Assembly: GCF_048128805.1 (NCBI RefSeq)
Contig: NC_136010.1
Span: forward strand, 19,348,980-19,412,979
Direction of reading: 5' to 3'
Length of the DNA stretch: 64,000 nucleotides
Origin: Centroberyx gerrardi
Taxonomy: Eukaryota; Chordata; Actinopteri; Beryciformes; Berycidae
The position numbers were made by a program, and so were the translations under genes. Shown in pieces: positions 39,100 through 49,962 of this stretch; the stretch's first letter is position 1; each line of letters starts with the position of its first letter. The notes below the pieces were generated by a model. The model made no database searches and was not told where the DNA came from. It saw only the letters and a program-made list of their open reading frames with translations.

Positions 39100-41800
39100 T
39101 TGACACAATGACATTTCTATGAATTACCTTTGTGATACATTTTGTTATTGGGCTTAATTAGAAAAAAAAAACATGTATGGGATACATTGCAGCAAGGGAA
39201 ATGCATGATCAAGCACATTATTGCCATAAACACAAGTTGCTGCAAATGCAGGAATTGCTTTGTCTATATTGCAGCATAAATTCTTAATTTATAAGAGTAA
39301 GATGACTTTTTGTCTTTTACCCAAAGTGTCCAAACCAGCGTAAAGACATAACTTTCCGTCTTGTTGATTGCTTGTACATTTGGGGACTTAAAAAACGGTG
39401 AAACTGTTCTTTGCCAAAAGAAAGTGTCTTGTGGAGAAAAAGCTATTGAACTTTGGCAGAAGGTTTTTAAATTTGCATGGTAAGTTCCCCCACAAAGGTT
39501 TTGAGGCACATCTTGGGGATTGTGATTGTCTTTATTTCAAGGAGTTGTGTGTAACAAGCTGTGGATGTTCTTAAAGCTCTGTTCCTTACTCTCAACACAT
39601 TAAAAGAGTGAATTTTACCACAAACTGCTGTTCTTCCTTCCCTCGGGTGTTTGTAGCCTACTGTGTTCAACATTAGTATTCACTTAAAATAGGCTCAGCC
39701 TTTATCATTCTCACTAATTTATAAATTAATTAATACGTAGTGGTCTCACTGCACACTCTAATAGAAAAACAGACAAAGGCATCTGTTTATTTTCAAAGAG
39801 GAAGGGGAAACGTATCCAGGGGTTCTTACATTAAATATTCTACAGTTTCTTGTGCAATTGTAACGCATACAGTTCATAACTGCTTCATTGCTTTTATATA
39901 GACAATGGAAAATCTATTTTGTAAGTAATTGGAATGCAGGCTATGCAATAAAATATAGTAAAATGGAAAAGGGCAAACTACACGCCAAGCATTTATAAAT
40001 TTAGAAGTGCATTTCTTAACATCGAGGAAAAATTGTTGTTTTTGAATTGAAGTCAAACAAATGGGGGAAAAAAGCTAAAATTTACAACTGACCAATTTTG
40101 AATATTGTAATAGTGTGAATTTCAAAGACTGCAATATGTGCTGTTCCAACCACAGATAAATTGCACTGTTAATATGATTTAATTCAATTTGGTATTGCGA
40201 GTAACAGCCCTAATCCTGCCTCAGATAGACCTGTTAAATTGGATCGCTACCACTGAAACCTACTGGAAAGATCCCTGAAAGCTAGAACATTGCTCTTTTC
40301 TTTGCATAATAAGGCTGACACTGGTAACCATACACACATTTACATCATGTTTTGTTGTTACAATTGAGCCATTTCAATTTATACACAAAAGGGACACTGG
40401 TAAGATCAGTATTCACATTTGAGTAATAACAATGCTCAAACCTATGATACATACATTATTAATATAATTAAATTGTAATACAATGCTGTGGAAGCAGCCT
40501 ACATTGTTTTGACGCAAGGATTAACCTTTCAAGTGTTCAATAGTTTCTTGCGGCTGTGCAAATATTTTTGTTACACTTGACATCAGAAAATAAATCACTG
40601 TATCCAAAGACATTTATCTTGTGATAGGTAAAGAAAAGAAACTGCTCACCCAAGTCCTTCATTCATTTAGCTGTGGATCAGGGCCAGATATAGCCGTCTT
40701 GGAAAGGTGGGCAAATGAAAACATCACAGCAGGAAAGCCTCTGGTTTGTATTGAAGAACTTAAAGATATTTTAGAAAATGTTCTCCTAATCAAAGCCTGC
40801 CCAGAAATATATGATATGCAGTAGATACACATGGAATGAAGTCAGGTACACTTTTTTTACCCTGCTCATACACTCACCTAAAGAGTTTATTTTTGTTTTT
40901 GTTGGCCTGATAGTGCCTTAAAACGTTGGTACAAACATGCGTGGCTTTCATCAGTCAATTACTGGCCACAAAATACAAAAATAGTGTCTTTCCTGATTCT
41001 CAGCAGCCATTAAGAAAGATGAGTGGGGTAAATGTACCAACAATCTTAAAGCATAATCCGATGTTTTCAATGGTGTGAAAAAAATGAATGGCTTCCACTT
41101 TTTCCCACCTAGACCCACTGTGCCACATGGAACTGTTTGTGATCAAGACAGGGAAATACTACTGAAAATAGAGGAATAAAAGATGAGAAGTGAGCACCTG
41201 ACTTCAGACATGTTTTCTTCTTCTCCCTTTCATTAAATGTAATATCTGAATATCTCCGCCCAAATGAGGGCATCTGGGTTCATCTAAATCTGGTGCAAGC
41301 TGTTTGATTCTAGCATCAGGATCATAGCCCCACTGTGGGCATTAGAGGAGAGATTTCAAAATAGAAAGCATTTTCACACAAGATTTTATATACAGCACTA
41401 GAGGGTTCATGTATGGGATTGGATTTTGTATCAAAAGGTTCAAGATTCAAAGAAGGCTTTCTAGCCTGGTAAAATGGTGAGAAATTGGCAGGGCTAAACC
41501 GTCTCTCTAGGCTACATGCAACGGGCCGCATAGTGAAAACCACTTAAACTGCAGGCAGAGGCAGGACATCTATCTGAATCATGAAACATTCTCTATTGTA
41601 CTACTAATCCTTTGTTCCTCTAAGGCAAGGCATGACCACAGAATCACAAGGGCATTATGGTAAATCTAATAATCATAAGAGGGGCTATCCAACGCATGGT
41701 AATAACCGAAATGCAATCAAATCTGAAGCGAAGTCAACATGGCTGTGGCTGCAGAGGTTTGGAGGTGCATTGTTACTGAGGAGGATGTAATGTAAGGAGG
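39100..41800. other. Convergent intergenic region between fkbp1a and snph
   Basis: AT-rich, with only short frames. It likely includes the snph 3' UTR; an AATAAA on the - strand lies at 40886-40891. An unassigned coding-like frame at 40625-40824 (+) is listed separately. SDCBP2, which lies between SNPH and FKBP1A in human as I recall it, was not seen here. Confidence 0.5.
40621..40824 (+). other. Possible orphan terminal exon or retrocopy fragment, unknown protein
   Basis: An open frame of 67 codons without an ATG start lies after an acceptor-like GTGATAG near 40626 and ends in TAG at 40822-40824. It includes LERWANENITAGKPLVCIEE and CPEIYDMQ. The residue mix (helical, charged, few rare residues) is protein-like, but I do not recognise the family and found no partner exon. 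It may be the 3' exon of an undetected gene, a decayed gene or chance. Confidence 0.25.
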
Positions 41801-41811
41801 AGCGGAAAATC

Positions 41812-44800
41812 TCAGATCGGCGTTGCCCCGTTCATGTTGGTAGGCCCGCGCCCCCTGCCTGTGGCCTGGCGGCGAAGCGAATGCAGGGCCACAGCGCAGC
41901 AGCCTCTCAGCAGGGACCCGATGTGATACATGGGCATGACTCCCCGCGGCGCCCCTCGGCACAGCCAGGCCACCGTCGGGACCACCGGCACCGCCAGAGC
42001 CAACAGATCCACCAGGAAGTAGCGGCTCCAGTGGCACAGCTGAGGGGAATGCTCGTCTTCATTCGCGTCTTCGATTTCCCCATTGTTCCCCTCTTCCATC
42101 TCCAGTACTGTAGCCTCCTGCCTCTCTAACGGCTGAGCGAGAGGCTGCGGTTGGCAGGTGTGCGGCCCTGTCGGCACCTTTGACACCTCCTCTGGCTTGT
42201 CAGGAGGTAGCGGCTCTATACTGTAGGGACACTCGAGAGGGGAAGAGGGAGGCAAGCAGGGCGGAAACACATGTGGCACCGAGGGGCTGATGTCTGCTGT
42301 CGCTAAGGAAATGACGCTCAGCTCTTCGCCGGCGCTTTCCTCTGAGACCCGGGTCATGATGGGGCTACAGGCCTGGGAGCGGACCTCCGGCCTCTTCTCT
42401 GCTGCAGCAGCGGCGGGGGTAGGGATAGGATCAGCGACAGGGGCGGGAGCTGCTGCCGCTGCTGGGGGGGGCTCCTCCTGAGGTAAGTGCAGGAACAAGT
42501 GATGATGGGGGAGGTAGGTGTGTCCACTGCACCTGCAGCTGCTACTGAGTGTGTGGCAGGAGTGTGAGATCGGCAACATGGCCCCCCCGGTGCACAGCTT
42601 CTCGTAGGTCGAGGAGCGAGGCACGGTCGGGGGGCCTCGGACGTGGGCGGGCGCCGGCAGCTGCTCTGAGAGGAGCGCTGCCTCCAGGAGCAGGTGGGTT
42701 TGGCCTGCCGGTCGGGGCGCTCCGCTTACCTCGGGAGCGTTTAAGTCGCGCTCCAGCTGCAGAGCCAGCGCTTCGCTGCTCAGCCGGGTGTAGGTGGTGC
42801 TGCGGCTCAGGGTGCTGGCCGGGGAACAGCCACAGGAGCGGGACTTCCCACCGGGCCGAGCTCCCTGCAGCACTGGGTATGGCTTGTGGTCGTGAGGGTC
42901 TTGTTCGCGGGCGCTGAGGTTGGTCCTCACTGACTCTACCACCTCCTGGAGGTGCTGGATCTCCTTGCGGGCATCTTTCAGGGCCAGCTGGGCCTCCACA
43001 CGGTGGCATTCCTCCTCTATCCAGTCCTCCTGCATCCTGTACAGCTGGGTCCTCAACTCATCTATCTCACAGTCCCTGATAGAATAAAAAGGATTAAGGA
43101 ATAGCAGACTTATTTAGGAGAGTTAAATCCTTTTTATGGAAGGTACAAAGCATGGGAGCTTAGCCCAGAGAAAGCCTAGAAACAGAAAACTTGCAAGTTT
43201 AGGTCATGTTGTGGGTAGGACCATGAAATTGCAGATATGACTTGCAAAAATACAGGAGACTGTAGGGCCATCTCCAACTACAGACAACTAATAGTAAAAC
43301 AATACAATGCAATTTTACAAACTAATCACATTGCCCATTTATTTAACAAATTTATATAATTGCTTGTGCAACATCTTTGTCCTGCAATGAATGCCACCAT
43401 GGACCCTTTAGATCTAGTGTTAATCAAAGATCAAAGCATATTTGTGACTGTTGTTGTGATGCCAAAGACACCAGGAATGTTTCCAGGAAATAACTCATAC
43501 GACATGAACAACAGCAACAGTATGTGACAGAAATATAACTGATGTCTCAAGATTCACCTGTGCTGTAGTCTTTCGACATTGTCCCTCAGTCTGGCTCGCA
43601 GGTGTCGTATACACACCTCCTTCTGCTGCAGGGGTGTGAGGTACTGGTCCGGGGTGGGGGGCCTGATCCCATGGTTATCAACGCAGGCTGTGTGCTTCGC
43701 CTGTCGCCTGAAGTGACACACACAGGCGAGGAAGTACATTTGCATAAAATGTTTCACTTTATCACATTGTGAGAACTCTAATCAAGAGTCCATTCAAAGA
43801 AGCCGGGGTGAACTGGTGAGTGCCTGTTTAAGAAAGCAGCTGACAGCGATAATAGCATAGCAATAACACCTGGGAGGGCGCTCTCAATAGATTATGGGTA
43901 TGACAGCCATGCAATATTATATACTACAAGGCACAGCTGAGTACTAATAATTACAGTAAAGAATGTCCTTAATGGTATTATGGCCAATACAGGTATACTA
44001 GAACGTTTTCTTCACAGTACTTACATAAGAATTAACAAGTGAAAAGTATCTTAGCACTAGTTACTTGTTTGCCAGCTGTGAGCATCTTGGCAAATAATGT
44101 AACAAGTGTGAGCGTTTTCTATGACACATGGATAAAGACAACACTTCTAATCTTTTAGCAGGATCACTGAGACAGCAAAGGGTTTGGAGTAGACAGATGT
44201 TGCAAATTATTTGTTTACAGTCTTGGATAACAGCATGATTACTGAGTGACGAGATTAATAGTTTGGCCATAAAGAACAACAAACTGTATTGATCATCTCA
44301 TTTATTATACTGCAGCAGAAATGTAGTGATTATTTTAAATAATTTAAAAAGTGTGTTTGAGTCACTGTATGGGTCAATCTTCATTATAAATAAAGTACTT
44401 ACTACCTGATTGTGCACGTGAGAAGATTTGATGAGGATGTAACAAGTTTGAGTAGTTTGTAATTGTTTTGAATTGCATAGCGTTACATAGACTACTACTG
44501 TATTTAGAATTCAGTGCTATTTTCTTAACGTTTTACTTGGGGGGGGGTTGTAATATTTTTGAACTCTTTAAGTCTTTCATGATAAAGACTTAATGTATTA
44601 TTCAGATGTATTAAACATTTGTCTAGGTGAGGAATTGTTATTGTATGCATTGATTATAGTAATTGATTATAGTTTATAGTTGATGGTAGTCCATTAAGCT
44701 TTTGTGGGACGGAGGCCAGCGTATGTCATGATATTGCATTTGATGAGATAGGCCTACAGTAAGATTTGTACATTGGCAAGGTTGTGGAGAGAGTTTATTT

Positions 44801-45855
44801 TAATTCATTCATTAATTCATTTTTCTTTTCAGGGTCAATCACTCACACTCACATTCACACCTATGGGCAGTTTAGTTTCTTCAATCTACCTGACTTGCAT
44901 GTCTTTGGACTGTGGGAGGAAGGGAGGAAACCCAAACCAACAGGGGGAACATGCAATCTTCACAGAGAAAGGGCCGGAAGCTGTGAGGGAGCAGTGCTAA
45001 CCACTCTGCCAGCTTGTCACCCGGGTCAGTTTAAGTTTTAATTATTTAAAGGCTTAGGTTCTTCACTGAACACAACCTGTCTTATATTGCATGAGAGGAT
45101 GCCCATCATATAAATTGGTTATATAGGAGTCACCCATGATTATCATTGCTGGTTTTGAGTTGATGGGTTGAAGTTCGCTAATATACAATATTTGTGCAGG
45201 GTAGCAGGTTATAATGCAGCTGTATTGAGGTCTAGGCATGGTAATTGAAATTAGCTAACAACATGGTTGAAACCCATCTTTGACCAATAAGATTGCTTGG
45301 CTGAAACGTCCCATTTCATGACAGACCTGTTCTAACTTTTAATATTATTTTGCTCATCTTTATTGCTTTCTTATTCTTTCCAGACAAATTTTTTTCCTCT
45401 GCAAACAACACAGTGCATGGTACTTGCTATGAGGGAACAATTTGGTTTCCCTGTCTTTCCTTCATCTATACAGAGAGTGATACAACCTGAGTTATCTTGT
45501 TCACGTAGTGTGTAAAGAGGGGTTTATAAGCAGCGTCTTACCTGGGTGTACTGGGATATGTGCGGGCTGTGGGGCTGCTCTCAGCTGCCCTGCCCCGGCC
45601 AGGATAGGTGTTGGTGTTGGATGTGTCACTGTGGGAATATCGCCCGCTCCCGCCACTAGTGCCCACTGAGCGCCTTGCAGGGAGAGATCACGTTACACAC
45701 AAGTCATTTACAACATTAAGCAAAGGGGGAGAGAAGTCACAATACCACATACTGTATGTCCAATCATGTACATCGTCTGAAAATAGAGGTGGGAGAGGGA
45801 GGCAACAGTACCTGCGCTGACCTGCGGAGGGCTTACGACTAGGAGTGAGAGACAT
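41812..45855 (-). CDS. snph: Syntaphilin, microtubule-docking protein for axonal mitochondria, 4 coding exons
   Basis: Exons in transcript order: 45855-45812, 45673-45542, 43707-43558, 43075-41812. Phases agree, giving 529 residues. The start MSLTPSRKPSAGQRR corresponds to the MSLPGSRRTSAGSRR region of SNPH; the exon's own acceptor near 45893 excludes an ATG further upstream at 45906. A Ser/Thr-rich head is followed by the signature DNHGIRPPTPDQYLTPLQQK, then a coiled coil (about 70-150) with QEDWIEEECHRVEAQLALK. A Pro/Ala-rich variable middle follows. The tail has a hydrophobic segment at about 461-481 (YFLVDLLALAVPVVPTVAWL) and a second at 493-508 (SLLRGCCAVALHSL). Syntaphilin is tail-anchored in the outer mitochondrial membrane, halts mitochondria on axonal microtubules and was first found as a syntaxin-1 binder. 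It is probably neuronal. Confidence 0.95.
44838..45024 (-). mobile_element. tRNA-derived SINE (5' region), minus orientation, in a snph intron
   Basis: Read on the + strand it runs from ACTCACATTCACACCTATGG through CATGTCTTTGGACTGTGGGA and GGGAACATGC to GTGCTAACCACTCTGCC. This is the reverse complement of the widespread fish SINE head, whose tRNA-like start reads GTGGTTAGCAC and which contains TTTGCATGTTCTCCC. It has diverged and lost most of the tRNA end. It sits in the intron between snph coding exons 2 and 3. Confidence 0.7.
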
Positions 45856-46519
45856 TGGTGTGCAGAGGACCGCCTCCCTCTCACTGCTGTCTCTACAGAG
45901 GGACACTAGGAGCCCTCAGAGCTGGACTGGATCAAGCAAAACATACATTAATTAATCAGAAGCAAAGCCGGTAAACCATTTCATGTAATCATAAATAATT
46001 TATATTTAAAAACAACACAAAATGAACCCTGAATCAGTGATCTTACAATGTCCTCAGTACATCTACATCACACCATTTAGTAAAACATTCAGTAAAGAAA
46101 TACAGTGAAACAAAGAAAGCACAGAAATAGCTTGTCTTTTCCTTTCAGTATGTGGTAAACTGCGTGTGGTCATTATGTGCTGCTTCATTGGAAGCCAGTG
46201 ACGAGAGCACTAAAAAAATAGTCTAGCCCCAGCACGGCACATAAAGCCTCCTTTCTCTGCTGACACAAGGAAACAGTGAGTTCACAGTCGGTGCAGCTGC
46301 CTCTCTCTGCAGCCAGGCCCTCCCCGTCCTCGGAGCCGCAGATAAACACGATTAACCTTCAAATGAACTGGTGTCAAAGGTCCAAAACAAAGACGAGCTG
46401 ACCTTCGGTGGTGGGTGGGGTCAAGGCGGTCACTGTGGTTATTACCTCTGATTAAAAAAGAGATATATAAGACTTTCTGTGGCTGTTGCCAGTAGGCCAG
46501 GTGTGGATTCATGTACATG
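45856..46519. other. snph 5' region
   Basis: On the - strand, an acceptor CTCTGTAG ends at 45893, so snph coding exon 1 includes about 37 untranslated bases and must be preceded by another exon. That upstream exon and the promoter were not located. No other gene was recognised. Confidence 0.4.
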
Positions 46520-46527
46520 ATCTAGGC

Positions 46528-46839
46528 CAGTGGTTCCAAAAGTGGGGTTTGGGGACCCCCAGGGGTCCTTGAGGGAATTCAAAGAGGACCCCAAATATTT
46601 AATTTCACTATTATTTCACTCCCTAGAAGTTTGCACAATGAGAATATGTATAAATATGACTAGTTGGTATCACCTCACCTACAGTATATAATTCTGTACC
46701 AGGTCACATCTAACAACAAAATTCTTCTCAGATGGGGCTCCATAGGACAAAATCTTAAATATTATGAAATGGGGTTGGTGGTCTAATGTGGATCTATTTA
46801 GGAAAGTCCTTAATATGAAAAAAAGTTTGTGAAGCCCTG
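46528..46839. mobile_element. hAT-type MITE (312 bp) with 8-bp target-site duplication
   Basis: A perfect 8-bp direct repeat ATCTAGGC flanks the element at 46520-46527 and 46840-46847. The ends are imperfect terminal inverted repeats starting CAGTGGTTCC and, on the other strand, CAGGGCTTCACAAA. An 8-bp duplication with CAG ends is typical of hAT transposons (Charlie-like). It has no transposase frame and is therefore non-autonomous. Confidence 0.85.
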
Positions 46840-46849
46840 ATCTAGGCCT

Positions 46850-48800
46850 ACAAGGCCTGCAGCTCCTGTAAATAAATGATGGTAATTGCATATGAAAACT
46901 TTGTGGTTTCAGATATTTAGCTACAGCATCAGGAGAATTGAAGAAGCCTGAACATGAGAGCCACAGCAGCCTAAATGAAACAGAAGGAACGGAGAAGCAG
47001 TTCATTTGTCCTATATTATTCTGGGACAAGGAGACAGGCAGTCTCACCGCCCCCTCTTCCCTCTGCGCAACAAGTGGTAAGTACGTTATCGGTGAGAAAT
47101 ACGCAATCATCTTACGTAAGTGTGAGTACCAGTGTGTACTGGGAGGGCTGGCTCCTAGGTGGATAAAACTGGAGTTAAAGCAGCATTTAGACTTACTATT
47201 GTTACAGACCATCAATGCTAAAACGTTTCAAAGCTGAAATCCACTTAAGTTTGTGCGGCAAAGTGCTGTTTATGTAAGACTGAGAGATGCTGCGCTTTGT
47301 CCTTGGAACAATGTTGAGTCGCAATATTTTTCCCATCTCTCACCTAGACTGAGCCCGTGTTAGATAAGCAGGCAGGTCCAATGTAATGATCAGTACAGCA
47401 GCCAAACAGGACAGCTAGTGGGAAAAGTCTCATCTCATCGCTGGATTGTATAGCCAGCCCACTAGAAACATCTCTAAACAGGGCACCTAGCATACCAGCG
47501 GGATACTTTCCATATAGGAAAAAGCATCCCGTCCGTGTCTGTCATACCCATTATCAGAAATAGCTGACTAACTAATTTAGTCCCTGCTGTGCCCTACATA
47601 CGGTTATTCAACAGGGATATTACTCGCTCTGTGCATATAAAAAAAAAATCAAACTAGAACCTATTTGTAGGAGAAGCCTACGTGTCACTGTACCATTTCG
47701 GCAGATGGACGAAGTTGTGCATCGTGCTGAAGATTTGCTCCCCGCCAGACTTGATGGTTGCTGAACAGTCCCTGGTGGCAGGAGGAAAAAAAGATGCTGC
47801 TGATGCTGATGAGAGTCCATTCCTGCAGCCATGTAGCCCGGAGATGAAATGAGGCAACTGCGTCTGTCTGCTGCATCGGTGCCTCTTAAAGTGACAGTAG
47901 GGGATAATAACGCTTCATTTGGCATGACATATAGTAGGCCTATTGTTTTTTATTAACACAGTTTAGCATAGTGGGGAGGAAGTTGTCTGACATTTAATTG
48001 TAGCTAAAATACCTCCCACACCACTGAATGACAGCAGGCAGGAGCCGAGGAGTATCCAACCACTGGACTGGCACACATGTACTTTAAATGATAAATGAAT
48101 ATGCAGATATAAATTCATCCACTGAGTATATTGGCATTGGGCCAGTACAAACTGTACAAGTTAGAGCTGAATATCTAAGTTAGTGTCTACATTCTGGAAA
48201 TGTATTCAAACCATATCCATATATGCATTTACCAATGAATTTATTTTAATAAAATCAGCCACAATGATATAAGCCACAATGGATGCTGACATTTGACAGT
48301 GTCAGAATAAACAGAAACATTTGAAATGGCTCAAACAATTTCACATTTTTAAAATATTTTACATAATGAACAATAACACCAACAGAGTATTTAAACAGGA
48401 ATACCACTGAATTCCAGCTTTGTAATGTCATTCCTATGTCCTATATGCATATGGTCTGTATTAGTTACTTATTTACATTACCCCTAATGTGTGATGCCAT
48501 GCATACAGCTCCACACAGAAAGAACTGAAAGAGATGGGAAATTTGACACCAACTGTACTCTTACTATAATGTCAAGCTCATTTGAACATAAAAGATCAGG
48601 TAAGCATTGTATGAATTAACAAAATCTGTCCCCCATTCATTGCTGATGTTATAGCTCTATGTTGTATAGTGAGAGGTAATAGTTTGTTTTACATTTTTTA
48701 TTTTACAATATTGATTCAATTCTCCAGGACCATAAGACTAACGTGAATTCTTGAATTGAGTGGTATTTCCCAAAGCTTGGGAACATAAAATATTTGTAAA
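46850..48800. other. Intergenic stretch, no gene seen
   Basis: Contains overlapping opposite-strand frames at 46679-47237 and 47620-47925, but none resembles a known protein. A non-coding first exon of snph could lie here but cannot be placed. Confidence 0.4.
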
Positions 48801-48813
48801 ACATTAAAGGGTA

Positions 48814-49529
48814 ACTAGATATGACTGAGTTTTTACTCTTTTATAAGTTTTAAAGGGTAACTTCGGTATTTTTCAACCTGGACCCTATTTTCCCATCTTT
48901 TTGTGTCTAAGTGACTAAAAGGGACAACAATTTTTGAAATTGGTCCAGTATTGAGTGAGATCGCTTCGCTTCCGACGGGGCAAATCGCACCATCAATGTA
49001 CGTCCAAAAGTGCTTGTTTTTACCACTGACAGGCTCAGATTGTTATTATAAGTGTCTGACAACATTATGGAAAGGACCCTACAGAGAAATGAAACGTTTT
49101 TCTTTACCTTTCGCTTGATCCGGTCTGTGTAACTTCCTGCAACAACTCAACTCTCGCGAGACTTGACCGAGAGTTGGTTACACAGACCGGATCAAGCGTA
49201 AGGTAAAGAAAAACGTTTCATTTCTCTGTAGGGTCCTTTCCATAATGTTGTCAGACACTTATAATAACAATCTGAGCCTGTCAGTGGCAAAAACAAGCAC
49301 TTTTAGTGGCCATACATTGACGGTTCACATTTGCCCCGTCGGATTACATTGCAGCTCGTTTCGCGGCTGCCGGCTGAAGCGATCTCGCTCAATACTGGAC
49401 CAATTTCAAAAATTGTTGTCCCCTTTAGTCACTTAGACACAAAAAGATGGGAAAATAGGGTCCAGGTTGAAAAATACCGAAGTTACCCTTTAAAACTTAT
49501 AAAAGAGTAAAGACTCAGTCATATCTAGT
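48814..49529. mobile_element. Fold-back element: two ~330-bp inverted arms with a 43-base spacer
   Basis: The left arm (48814-49133) and right arm (49177-49529) are close reverse complements from ACTAGATATGACTGAG to its mirror at the far end. Shared blocks include GGGTAACTTCGGTATTTTTC, AACCTGGACCCTATTTTCCC and GATCCGGTCTGTGTAAC. The right arm carries an extra ~32 bases near 49345-49376. The spacer includes CTCTCGCGAGA. A transcript would form a very long hairpin. It is likely a non-autonomous fold-back transposon. It lies just downstream of rad21l1 and its right end abuts the gene's probable poly(A) signal. Confidence 0.85.
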
Positions 49530-49550
49530 GTTTCATATTGATGCCAAGTA

Positions 49551-49556
49551 TTTATT
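49551..49556 (-). other. Candidate poly(A) signal of rad21l1
   Basis: AATAAA on the - strand about 410 bases past the rad21l1 stop codon, just outside the fold-back element. Confidence 0.4.
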
Positions 49557-49962
49557 TTACCCAGTGAAACAGAGAACAATTAAATAGTTTTCTTTTTAAA
49601 AGGAAGGAATCTCTATTTTTTAGATATCTGATATCAAATACCTATTCAAAAACAGTCTGTTCCTGCCTTGATACCCTCCCCATTTTTCACAGATGAAAAG
49701 TGCCAAGGAAGAGCTATAAAGAATTCTTCAGAATTCTTGTCCATATATGTGTGTGTGTGTGACATTTAGTCAAAGTGAGATTTTTCTATTCTAGTAGTTT
49801 TTAACATTCAGCCCAGAAACCTAATTGAGTAAATGTAATTTTACCCTGGGAACCTGGCTTATGAAAAAATACTTGTACTACTGTCAAGTGGCGGATCCAG
49901 TAGGACCAGGACCGCAACCCATTTTGGGACCCGAGCCATGGTTTAAGAAACACTCTTCTATT

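Noticed and set aside
42542-43009. 155-codon - strand frame and 122-codon + strand frame
   Set aside because: Shadows of the Pro/Ala-rich last exon of snph, which has the syntaphilin coiled coil and tail anchor in the correct frame.
44838-45041. 91-codon + frame as a gene
   Set aside because: It is the reverse strand of a tRNA-type SINE.
45688-45906. Upstream ATG at 45906 as the snph start
   Set aside because: A splice acceptor near 45893 places that ATG in the intron, and family N-termini align with the ATG at 45855.
46679-47237. 178-codon - frame and 99-codon + frame
   Set aside because: They overlap on opposite strands, partly cover the hAT MITE and have no recognisable domain or splice support.
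49245-49436. 63-codon + frame
   Set aside because: Lies inside the right arm of the fold-back element and has no homology.
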